The translations under genes were made by a program, and so were the position numbers. This document shows, piece after piece, positions 1-5,087 of a DNA stretch of 5,087 nucleotides (position 1 is its first letter; the number at the start of each line of letters is the position of its first letter). The stretch lies in the NCBI GenBank assembly GCA_938040915.1, contig CALHZE010000176.1, positions 1 through 5,087 on the forward strand. The letters are read 5' to 3'. The notes under the pieces were generated by a model. That model saw only the letters and a program-made list of their open reading frames with translations, was not told where the DNA came from and made no database searches. Origin of the DNA: an uncultured Bacteroidia bacterium. GTDB taxonomy: Bacteria > Bacteroidota > Bacteroidia > Bacteroidales > CAJPTX01.

Positions 1-881
1 AGCTCGCCGCCCTCTTTCGCGACTCGCCCCTCCTTATCGCGACCCACTGTGAGACCGACGCCATGATTGCCGAAAACCTCGCGCGTGCCAAAGCCCAGTA
101 CCCCGAGGGGATCCCCTTTACCGAACATGCGCGCATTCGCTCGACTGAGTCGTGTGTCAAGAGCATCCAGCTTGCTCAACGCCTCGCACGAGAGTATCGT
201 GCACGCCTTCACGTCCTTCACCTCAGCGCTGCTGATGAGCTCAAGCTCTTTGCCGACCCCGCGCTGCGGTTAGAGGGGCGTATCACGTGCGAAACCTGTC
301 CGCACTACCTCTACTTCAACGACGAGGATTATCGCACGTTGCAGTGGCAAATCAAGTGTAATCCGGCTATAAAGACGCGCGCTGACCAAGAAGCTCTGAT
401 TGCGGCCATAAAGTCGGGTATTATTCGCACCATCGGTACGGATCACGCTCCGCACCTTACCAGCGAAAAGATCAAGGACTATGAGCACTCGCCCTCGGGA
501 ATCCCCTCCATACAATATAGCTTACTCCTTATGTTGCGCCTTGCAGAGCGCGAGGCGATCTCCTTCCCACAGATTGTAGAGCTCATGTGTCACGCGCCAG
601 CGCGCCTCTTCGGTATTGAGCGCCGCGGTTACATCCGCGAGGGGTATTGGGCTGACCTTGTCTTTGTAGCCCCTTGCTTATATGGCGAACGCCCCCTCAA
701 CAGTCGGGGCAACGAGAGCCGGTGTGGCTGGTCGCCATTTGACGACATCGACTCGCGCTACTTTATACGACGTACTCTTGTCAACGGACAGGTCGCCTAT
801 TGTTATACTCATGGCATACAAGAGCCTGCGGGTCAGGCGCTTCGCTTTAACGGAAATCTACGTGATGGAGTCTTTTTCTAA
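1..881 (+). CDS. pyrC: Dihydroorotase, class I (5'-truncated by window edge)
   Basis: This zinc amidohydrolase interconverts N-carbamoyl-aspartate and dihydroorotate, the third step of de novo pyrimidine synthesis, in the cytosol. The first full codon is at 3, and the open frame runs in from the window edge, so the ATG at 63 is internal. About 292 C-terminal residues of a family usually near 430-450 are present. Visible metal-site residues are the His of an HCE motif (45-47), the His of HLS (219-221) and the Asp of GTDHAPH (441-443). The N-terminal HxH and carboxylated Lys would lie upstream, outside the window. Other family signatures are the HARIRSTESC segment, the KCNPAIKT substrate-loop region and PSGIPSIQ. 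The end matches the usual dihydroorotase C-terminus, a beta-rich stretch containing VNGQVAY. The 3' end overlaps the next gene by 17 nt, which suggests co-transcription. The family call is secure; the exact subclass is less so. Confidence 0.93.
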   Translation, partial: LAALFRDSPLLIATHCETDAMIAENLARAKAQYPEGIPFTEHARIRSTESCVKSIQLAQRLAREYRARLHVLHLSAADELKLFADPALRLEGRITCETCPHYLYFNDEDYRTLQWQIKCNPAIKTRADQEALIAAIKSGIIRTIGTDHAPHLTSEKIKDYEHSPSGIPSIQYSLLLMLRLAEREAISFPQIVELMCHAPARLFGIERRGYIREGYWADLVFVAPCLYGERPLNSRGNESRCGWSPFDDIDSRYFIRRTLVNGQVAYCYTHGIQEPAGQALRFNGNLRDGVFF

Positions 882-1563
882 GGTTATTACCCCTGCGCTC
901 CGTGCCGAGGAGGTTCTTCTCGCTGCACCCAGCGCCTTTTGGGTCTTTGAGCGCCTCGGGTTGCCGCTCTTGGTCGCAGACCATACTCTTGCTGATTTGG
1001 CGTCACAGCGCGGCTGTCGCCCTCATTTTGTGACCTCCCTCCTCCAGCTCAACCTTGGGCGCGATTTGGCGGAAATTACCCCTTTGCAGGTGGAGGATGT
1101 GCCCTTCCTTCTTGACTATCTCCTCGCTGGTCACGAGTATTATATGCAAGAGGCGAACCCCGATATTGCGGAGCAGCTCGGGGTTATTTTACCCGAGGTG
1201 GACCGCCCTATCCGCGAGCTTCTTCGTGACTTCTTTGACCGTTATATGCAGGAAGCGCGCGCGCACTTCGATTACGAACGCGACACGGTCTTTCCTCACG
1301 TCCGCTCCCTCTTGCAGGCGCGCGAACTGGGGGAGTATCGTATGCAAGACTATAAACACCACCACTCTGACATCCAAATCAAGCTCGCAGATCTGCAAAA
1401 CCTCTTCCTACGTTACCTTCCGCCGCTCCGTAATGCGGGGCAGGCGCGACGTCTCCTCTATGCCCTTGGCATGTTGCGCAACGATCTCAATATTCACACT
1501 CTCTTGGAAGACGACGTCTTAGTCCCTCTCGTCGAAAAAATGGAGCGAAAATGGAACCACTAA
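865..1563 (+). CDS. Hemerythrin-like di-iron (HHE) domain protein
   Basis: This 232-residue cytosolic protein is predicted to bind a non-heme di-iron centre in a four-helix bundle, as in YtfE/RIC/ScdA proteins linked to nitrosative and oxidative stress. Candidate ligands are in the canonical order: His90 (AGHEYY), His134 and Glu138 (HFDYE, then VFPHV), one of His165-167 (KHHHSD), and His211 and Glu215 (HTLLEDDVLVP). Residues 1 to about 65 form a separate helical domain (APSAFWVFERLGLPL) at the position of the ScdA N-terminal domain. It lacks the Cys-Cys pair found there in classic RIC proteins. I chose the ATG at 865: it leaves a 17-nt overlap with pyrC and starts just before the conserved domain. 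The ATG at 811 and the frame opening at 682 would overlap pyrC far more. The stop overlaps the next gene by 13 nt. Iron binding is a strong inference. Whether the protein repairs iron-sulfur clusters or senses NO or O2 is not decided by sequence. Confidence 0.85.
   Translation: MESFSKVITPALRAEEVLLAAPSAFWVFERLGLPLLVADHTLADLASQRGCRPHFVTSLLQLNLGRDLAEITPLQVEDVPFLLDYLLAGHEYYMQEANPDIAEQLGVILPEVDRPIRELLRDFFDRYMQEARAHFDYERDTVFPHVRSLLQARELGEYRMQDYKHHHSDIQIKLADLQNLFLRYLPPLRNAGQARRLLYALGMLRNDLNIHTLLEDDVLVPLVEKMERKWNH
1542..1545 (+). promoter_or_regulatory. Shine-Dalgarno-like GGAG before the LuxR-type gene
   Basis: GGAG lies 5 nt before the ATG at 1551, inside the end of the hemerythrin-like gene. Strong Shine-Dalgarno sites are uncommon in Bacteroidota. 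This one supports the chosen start and would help ribosomes re-initiate across the 13-nt overlap. Confidence 0.4.
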
Positions 1564-2162
1564 ACCACCACCCCGCCGTCGTGATCATTACCCCACACCT
1601 CCTTGTCGCGCATGCGCTGACCGACCTTTTGCGTACTGACTACCCAGACCTCGTGGTTGCCTTTCACCCCTTTTGGGAACGTAATTTGCTCTCGCTCGAT
1701 TCGCCTCGGCTTCGCCTCCTTGTCCTCGATACGGCGCAAGCCTATTTTACCCCTCAGGTGGTTCAAACACTGCGTAAAAACAAGCCTGATGTGCAGATCG
1801 TGGGGCTTGAAATGCAGGTCGTCCCCCGTCAACTACAGGTGCAATTTGACGCAGTGCTCTCCTCGCTGATGTCACCTTCAGAGCTCCGCTCGACGTTAAT
1901 TTCCTTCTTGCAAGAATCGCGCATCGAACAGCCCCAACTCTCGCGTCGAGAGATTGAGGTGCTACAGTTGCTCGCTAAAGGGAAGACAGCCAAAGAGATC
2001 GGTGATGCTCTTTGTATTAGCGTTCACACCGTCACATCGCACCGTAAAAACATCAGTAAGAAGCTCAACATCCGCCACATTTCTATGCTCGCCATCTGGG
2101 CGGTCAACATGAAGCTCATTGATAAAAACGAGGTGCGAGAGTCGCCCGAGCCCGAGATGTAG
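1551..2162 (+). CDS. LuxR/NarL-type transcriptional regulator with degenerate receiver
   Basis: This 203-residue DNA-binding regulator has two parts. Residues about 8-118 have the length and alternating strand/helix pattern of a response-regulator receiver, with Asp60 (LLVLDTA) at the phosphorylation position. The usual N-terminal acidic pair is replaced by VVIITPH, and the switch Thr and the conserved Lys are not evident, so ordinary phosphorylation control is doubtful. Residues 128-190 form a clear GerE/LuxR helix-turn-helix: LSRREIEVLQLLAKGKTAKEI, then ISVHTVTSHRKNISKKLNI with the recognition helix at about 157-172. The ATG at 1551 is preceded by GGAG and overlaps the hemerythrin-like gene by 13 nt. 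The two products probably act together, with the di-iron protein as a candidate signal input (inference). From memory, Porphyromonas gingivalis has a LuxR-type regulator named CdhR, linked to hemin uptake and community development. This may be its counterpart, but I could not align them. Confidence 0.88.
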   Translation: MEPLNHHPAVVIITPHLLVAHALTDLLRTDYPDLVVAFHPFWERNLLSLDSPRLRLLVLDTAQAYFTPQVVQTLRKNKPDVQIVGLEMQVVPRQLQVQFDAVLSSLMSPSELRSTLISFLQESRIEQPQLSRREIEVLQLLAKGKTAKEIGDALCISVHTVTSHRKNISKKLNIRHISMLAIWAVNMKLIDKNEVRESPEPEM

Positions 2163-2232
2163 CACGGGTGGATTTTCCTTTATCTTTTCCTTAATCTCCT
2201 TGCCCTCGCCCCATGCGGACCTTGGGAGAACC

Positions 2233-2274
2233 CTAGGAGAGTACTAGGAGAGTACTAGGAGAGTACTAGGAGAG
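2233..2274. repeat. Tandem repeat, 3.8 copies of 11-bp CTAGGAGAGTA
   Basis: Three perfect copies start at 2233, 2244 and 2255, and a 9-bp partial copy covers 2266-2274. The 11 bases just upstream (2222-2232, TTGGGAGAACC) match the unit at 6 of 11 positions and may be a decayed copy. The array lies between the regulator stop codon and the terminator, so it would be transcribed as 3' untranslated RNA. The unit is close to one helical turn and the copy junctions create AGTACT palindromes. Its role is unknown; copy-number variation by slippage is plausible. Confidence 0.9.
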
Positions 2275-2293
2275 CCGTGCATTTTACCTACCT

Positions 2294-2320
2294 AAAAAGC
2301 CCCTAGAAGGGGCTTTTTTT
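2294..2320 (+). terminator. Intrinsic (Rho-independent) terminator of the pyrC-hemerythrin-luxR run
   Basis: A 10-bp perfect stem, AAAAAGCCCC with GGGGCTTTTT, encloses a TAGAA loop (2304-2308). The T run continues to 2320, giving seven T after the G/C part of the stem. It lies 131 nt after the regulator stop. The A run on the left means it could also stop transcription from the other strand, but no minus-strand gene nearby would need that. Confidence 0.9.
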
Positions 2321-2377
2321 ATACGACTTCCTTTATTCTCCTCTCTTGTTCTTTCTGATTCCCTCTTTAAGAGTGGA

Positions 2378-2391
2378 TTAGGAATTCCTAA
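2378..2391. repeat. Perfect 14-bp palindrome TTAGGAATTCCTAA
   Basis: The 14 bases read identically on both strands with no spacer, and symmetry breaks on both flanks. A two-fold symmetric site of this size fits an operator for a dimeric regulator. With no loop it is a poor RNA hairpin. Its right half is shared with the left arm of the 2386-2508 stem. No regulator can be named from the sequence. Confidence 0.45.
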
Positions 2392-2508
2392 AGGTCGCGT
2401 AGTTAAATGGTGGGGGGTAGGGGAGTAACAGGTGACACCTCGACGGACTCATGTAGTCATGATTTTCAAAGGTGTACGGACGCAATGTGGGTGTGTCGGT
2501 CTTTAGGA
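2386..2508 (+). ncRNA. Candidate structured RNA or leader element, unidentified
   Basis: TCCTAAAGGTCG (2386-2397) pairs over all 12 positions with CGGTCTTTAGGA (2497-2508): ten Watson-Crick pairs and two G-U pairs. The G-U pairs work only in RNA from the + strand. Inside, ACACCT (2435-2440) pairs with AGGTGT (2470-2475), and TCATG (2449-2453) pairs with CATGA (2458-2462) around a TAGT loop. A further match, CGGACG (2477-2482) with CGTCCG (2521-2526), would cross the closing stem as a pseudoknot or serve as an alternative fold. I do not recognise a known riboswitch, SRP, tmRNA or RNase P signature. No covariation data are available, so this remains a hypothesis. Confidence 0.3.
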
Positions 2509-2548
2509 TAGCCTCCCTGTCGTCCGCATAGAAACGCTTAAAATTATC

Positions 2549-2556
2549 TATCTTTG
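2549..2556 (+). promoter_or_regulatory. Bacteroidota-type -7 box (TATCTTTG) before fabK
   Basis: TATCTTTG matches the TAnnTTTG -7 consensus of the Bacteroidota primary sigma factor exactly. It would start transcription near 2562-2565, about 57 nt before the fabK ATG. No clear TTTG/TTG -33 element sits 19-21 nt upstream, which lowers confidence. If this is the main promoter, the structured element upstream is not part of the fabK mRNA. Confidence 0.4.
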
Positions 2557-2620
2557 CCACAAGGGTTGCCTCGTGTGGGGCGTCTCGTTCCCTCTCAACG
2601 CAATAGTACACTCGAGAAAC

Positions 2621-3571
2621 ATGTTTCGCAATAATAGACTTTGTCATTTGCTCGGCATCCCCGAGCCCATTATTCAAGGCGGTATGATCTGGTGCAGCGG
2701 TTGGCGTCTCGCCTCCTCTGTTTCTGAGCACGGTGGACTCGGTGTCCTCGGTGCGGGGTCGATGACCGCCGACTTCCTCAGAGAGCAGATTCGGAAGGTG
2801 CGTGCCGCTACTTCGAAGCCTTTCGGGGTCAACGTTCCCTTGCTCTTCTCGCGCGCCGAAGAGTGTATGCAAATCTGTATCGAGGAGGATGTTCCTGTGC
2901 TGGTCACCTCGGCCGGATCGCCCGCCAAGTGGACAGCCAAGGCGCACGAACACGGTATGAAGGTTGGTCACGTTGTCGCCAACGTTAAGTTTGCAGAGAA
3001 AGCCGAAGCGGCGGGCGTCGACTTCCTTGTTTGTGAAGGGGTCGAGGCTGGTGGACATAACGGTCTGGAGGAACTCTCTACCCTCGTGCTCACACAGCTT
3101 GTCCGCAAGGTGACGGAGTTACCTCTGGTTTCCGCAGGTGGTTATGCTGATGGCAAAGGGCTCGCCGCAGCCCTTGCGCTAGGAGCTGACGGCATCCAGG
3201 TGGGGAGTCGCTTCGCCTGTAGCGTTGAGTCGTCGGCGAGCGATATTTACAAGAACCATCTGTTGAAGGTCGGGACGCTCGGCACCATACTCACCTCGCG
3301 GGGTTGGGGGCCCACGCGCGTTGTCCCCAACTCGTTTGCTAACGAACTTCAGGGGCTCGAGCGGAGCGGAGCGACCCCCGAGGCGCAACGTGAGTTTATC
3401 GGCACGGGGCGTTCGCGACGGGGTATTCTCGAAGGAGACTTAGAGTACGGCGAGCTTGAGATTGGTCAAATCGCCGGTCTCTTTACTGGCGTGGCCTCGG
3501 TCGAGGAGATCATGACGCAGTTCCGTACCGATTTTGCAGAAACCGTTAAGCGTCTTTCTCAAGAGCTCTAA
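2621..3571 (+). CDS. fabK: Enoyl-ACP reductase II (FabK-like, FMN-dependent; NPD/nitronate monooxygenase superfamily)
   Basis: The predicted cytosolic flavoprotein of 316 residues would reduce trans-2-enoyl-ACP, the last step of each fatty-acid elongation cycle. It has a single TIM-barrel domain of normal family length. Diagnostic segments are PIIQGGM (16-22), GGLGVLGAGSM (38-48), KPFGVNVPLL (66-75), CEGVEAGGHNG (138-148) with His146 at the FabK active-site His position, SAGGYADGKG (171-180) and GADGIQVGSRF (188-198), the last two forming the FMN phosphate-binding end of the barrel. The ATG at 2621 places PIIQGGM at the usual distance from the N-terminus. A GTG at 2573 in the same frame would add 16 unlike residues. 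The main alternative is a nitronate monooxygenase or other 2-nitropropane dioxygenase-like enzyme. The EGxEAGGHxG segment and the rest of the pattern favour FabK. An 11-nt gap to the M16 gene suggests one transcript. Confidence 0.85.
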   Translation: MFRNNRLCHLLGIPEPIIQGGMIWCSGWRLASSVSEHGGLGVLGAGSMTADFLREQIRKVRAATSKPFGVNVPLLFSRAEECMQICIEEDVPVLVTSAGSPAKWTAKAHEHGMKVGHVVANVKFAEKAEAAGVDFLVCEGVEAGGHNGLEELSTLVLTQLVRKVTELPLVSAGGYADGKGLAAALALGADGIQVGSRFACSVESSASDIYKNHLLKVGTLGTILTSRGWGPTRVVPNSFANELQGLERSGATPEAQREFIGTGRSRRGILEGDLEYGELEIGQIAGLFTGVASVEEIMTQFRTDFAETVKRLSQEL

Positions 3572-3582
3572 TCTGCCTCTAG

Positions 3583-4821
3583 ATGATTGATTTCGAGCGC
3601 TTTACACTCACCAACGGTTTGCGCGTTTTGGTCAACAGCGACTTGCGCAGCCCCCTCGTCTCTATGTGTATCATCTATGACGTGGGAGCTCGTGACGAAG
3701 ACGAACAGCACACGGGCTATGCTCATCTCTTTGAGCACCTTATGTTTGGCGGGAGTGTCAACATCCCCAACTATGACGAGGCGATTCAGCGTGCTGGGGG
3801 AAGTAACAATGCTTATACCTCTAACGACCTGACCTGTTACTACTGTACCCTCCCAGCCCTCAATGTAGAAACTGCCTTTTGGTTGGAGAGTGACCGGATG
3901 CTCTCGCTCGCCTTTACCCCCAAGAGTCTGGAGGTGCAACGTAGCGTGGTCATTGAGGAGTTTAAAGAGAATTATCTCAACGCCCCTTATGGCGACCTTT
4001 ACCACCTCGCTTCGGCGCTCAATTATCGCGTGCACCCCTATCGTTGGCCGACCATTGGGCTCAACATCGAGCAGATTGCAGCAGCCCAGATGGACTACAT
4101 TCGCTCTTTTTTCCACGCTCACTATTTCCCTGCTAATGCGATTCTTGTCCTTTCGGGCGGTATTTCGCTAGCCCAAGCGCGCTCGCTGTGTGATAAGTGG
4201 TTTGCCCCTATTCCGAGCCCTGAAAAGGGGGAGCGTCATCTTCCGCAAGAGCCCCCGCGCACGGCATACGAGCGTCAAACGGTGGTGCGCGACGTCCCTG
4301 CCGATCTGCTCTATATGTCGTTTCCCATGGTGGGGCGGCGCGACAAGGAGTATGTGCTTTATGACTTGCTTTCTGATGTCCTTGGGCTCGGACGTGGGGC
4401 ACGTCTGAAGACCGAGCTTGTTAGAAAGAAACGCGTGTTCGCTTCGCTTGACGCCTCGGTGGATGGGAGTCTCGACCCTGGTACGCTCTCTATCGTTGGT
4501 ACGCTCTCGGAAGGGGTCACATTGGAAATGGCGGAAGAGGCGGTTTGGGAGGAGCTCGGTCGCTTGCGCAAGATCCCTTGTGAGGAACTGTGTCGCGTGA
4601 GAGGTATCTTTGAGACGGACGCCCTTTATGGCGAATTGCTCTCCTCGCAGCGAGCCGAGCTTTTGGCGCAATATGAGCTTTTGGGCGATGCCCAATGGGT
4701 TAACCGACGGGTCGCCGAACGTGAGGCGGTGACCTGCTCAGCGTTGGAGGCGTGTGCCGACGCCACATTCCGCCCCGAGCTCGCGCGGGTGCTTTATTAT
4801 CAAGCGCAAACGGAGGCATAA
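3583..4821 (+). CDS. M16 family zinc metallopeptidase, catalytic subunit type
   Basis: This 412-residue insulinase/pitrilysin-superfamily peptidase has the size of a single M16B-type subunit made of two similar domains. The inverted zinc motif HxxEH is intact as HLFEH: His48 and His52 bind zinc and Glu51 is the general base. The distal Glu ligand is Glu125 or Glu126 in VVIEEFKEN, followed by NAPYGDL and HPYRWPTIG, which are typical of this group. The C-terminal domain starts near residue 230 and carries the usual GxGxxARLKTELVRKK segment (268-283) around the substrate chamber. No signal peptide or membrane segment is visible at the chosen ATG, so it is probably cytoplasmic, though some relatives are periplasmic. 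It follows fabK by 11 nt and precedes a second M16-type gene by 2 nt, its likely partner. The natural substrate is unknown; family members degrade peptides and small unfolded polypeptides. Confidence 0.92.
   Translation: MIDFERFTLTNGLRVLVNSDLRSPLVSMCIIYDVGARDEDEQHTGYAHLFEHLMFGGSVNIPNYDEAIQRAGGSNNAYTSNDLTCYYCTLPALNVETAFWLESDRMLSLAFTPKSLEVQRSVVIEEFKENYLNAPYGDLYHLASALNYRVHPYRWPTIGLNIEQIAAAQMDYIRSFFHAHYFPANAILVLSGGISLAQARSLCDKWFAPIPSPEKGERHLPQEPPRTAYERQTVVRDVPADLLYMSFPMVGRRDKEYVLYDLLSDVLGLGRGARLKTELVRKKRVFASLDASVDGSLDPGTLSIVGTLSEGVTLEMAEEAVWEELGRLRKIPCEELCRVRGIFETDALYGELLSSQRAELLAQYELLGDAQWVNRRVAEREAVTCSALEACADATFRPELARVLYYQAQTEA
4812..4816 (+). promoter_or_regulatory. Shine-Dalgarno GGAGG before the second M16 gene
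   Basis: GGAGG sits 7 nt before the ATG at 4824, within the last codons of the first M16 gene. It is the strongest such site in the window and fixes the start of the partial downstream gene. It may help match expression of the two subunits. Confidence 0.5.
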
Positions 4822-4823
4822 TC

Positions 4824-5087
4824 ATGACACTAGACAGAACGCAGCCCCCAGCCCTGCATCGGGATCTTGACGTGGAGATCCCCTTTTCTGTGTACGAACG
4901 CCACTCGTATGGCACAATCGCCACATTCCCCAATGACACCCTCGAGGTCATTTCCCTGACCTTTATTTTACCCAAGGAGGTCGCCCGAGACACCTCGCTC
5001 CTTGATACTGCGGTTGCCGCCATGCTCTTGCGGGGGACACGTAAAAAGAAAGCCGAGGAGTTAGCCATGGCACTTGAGAGTAGCGGA
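4824..5087 (+). CDS. M16 family protein, probable non-catalytic partner (3'-truncated by window edge)
   Basis: The frame stays open for 88 codons from ATG 4824 to the window edge. It begins 2 nt after the stop of the catalytic M16 gene and has GGAGG upstream. After about 40 lead residues it shows the M16 N-terminal pattern: strand VISLTFILP, helix LLDTAVAAMLLRGT, then KKKAEELAMALESSG, which corresponds to the family's GLAHLLEHMLFxGT, then an ELxxxLESxG stretch. The zinc motif HxxEH is absent where it should be (DTAVAAML), so this subunit should not bind catalytic zinc. Bacterial M16B enzymes often consist of one active and one inactive subunit, which share a substrate chamber. In such pairs the inactive partner commonly supplies an Arg/Tyr substrate-binding pair in its C-terminal half, which lies beyond the window. 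No signal peptide is visible. Confidence 0.78.
   Translation, partial: MTLDRTQPPALHRDLDVEIPFSVYERHSYGTIATFPNDTLEVISLTFILPKEVARDTSLLDTAVAAMLLRGTRKKKAEELAMALESSG

Larger units (their letters stand above)
2321..2620. other. Intergenic region without a convincing gene, upstream of fabK
   Basis: About 300 bp separate the terminator from the fabK start. I see no tRNA, known riboswitch core or insertion-sequence end. A minus-strand frame crosses it (2378-3058), but most of that frame is the antisense of fabK and its product resembles no family I recognise. The region does contain a 14-bp palindrome, a long-range 12-bp stem and one promoter-like box, each listed separately. It is G-rich around 2409-2425. 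Confidence 0.6.

Noticed and set aside
682..864. Upstream in-frame extension of the hemerythrin-like gene, including the ATG at 811
   Set aside because: It would overlap pyrC by 71-200 nt and add residues that only mirror the pyrC sequence in another frame. ATG 865 gives the usual domain start.
1055..1522. 155-codon + strand frame inside the hemerythrin-like gene
   Set aside because: It is an out-of-frame shadow, rich in Ser, Arg, Thr and Cys, with no domain. The di-iron ligands are all in the other frame.
2233..2274. Possible CRISPR array
   Set aside because: The 11-bp units are directly adjacent with no spacers, and no cas gene is in the window.
2363..2373. CTCTT-T-AAGAG inverted repeat
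   Set aside because: The 5-bp arms with a one-base centre are expected by chance and too tight for a hairpin.
2573..2620. GTG start 16 codons upstream of the fabK ATG
   Set aside because: The added residues do not resemble the FabK N-terminus. ATG 2621 puts PIIQGGM at the expected distance.
2378..3058. Minus-strand open frame of 226 codons spanning the fabK upstream region and the first half of fabK
   Set aside because: Most of it is the antisense of the strongly supported fabK gene. Its product has no recognisable motif and no supporting ribosome site was found.
3568..4695. Minus-strand frames of 184 and 175 codons opposite the M16 gene
   Set aside because: They are shadows of the M16 coding strand, which carries a full catalytic motif. 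They have no motif of their own.

Overview
The window looks like chromosomal DNA from a Bacteroidota member, most likely a moderately GC-rich Porphyromonas-type species. The evidence is the protein flavour: a class I dihydroorotase, a hemerythrin-like protein paired with a LuxR-type regulator, an FMN-type enoyl-ACP reductase (FabK), and an M16 peptidase pair. Most start codons also lack a strong Shine-Dalgarno sequence. The genus is inferred, not proven. All supported genes lie on the + strand, and no mobile element, tRNA, rRNA or CRISPR array is visible.

Region 1 (1-2320) is a tightly overlapping three-gene run. It starts with the 3' two thirds of dihydroorotase (pyrC). A 232-residue protein follows, carrying a complete set of hemerythrin-type di-iron ligands. 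Last is a 203-residue regulator with a degenerate receiver-like N-terminus and an intact LuxR/GerE helix-turn-helix. The genes overlap by 17 and 13 nt, so they are probably co-transcribed and the last two may be translationally coupled. The run ends with a tandem array of an 11-bp unit and then a strong intrinsic terminator.

Region 2 (2321-2620) is about 300 bp without a convincing gene. It holds a perfect 14-bp palindrome, a 12-bp long-range stem that fits an RNA made from the + strand, and one good match to the Bacteroidota -7 promoter element ahead of the next gene.

Region 3 (2621-5087) is a second probable operon: fabK, an M16 peptidase with an intact HxxEH zinc motif, and the start of a second M16-family protein in which that motif is missing. 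The two M16 genes are 2 nt apart, the arrangement expected for a catalytic/non-catalytic heterodimer.

Most of the window is ordinary metabolism. The parts most worth a second look are the hemerythrin-regulator couple, which could sense NO, O2 or redox state through iron, and the structured intergenic region between the two operons.
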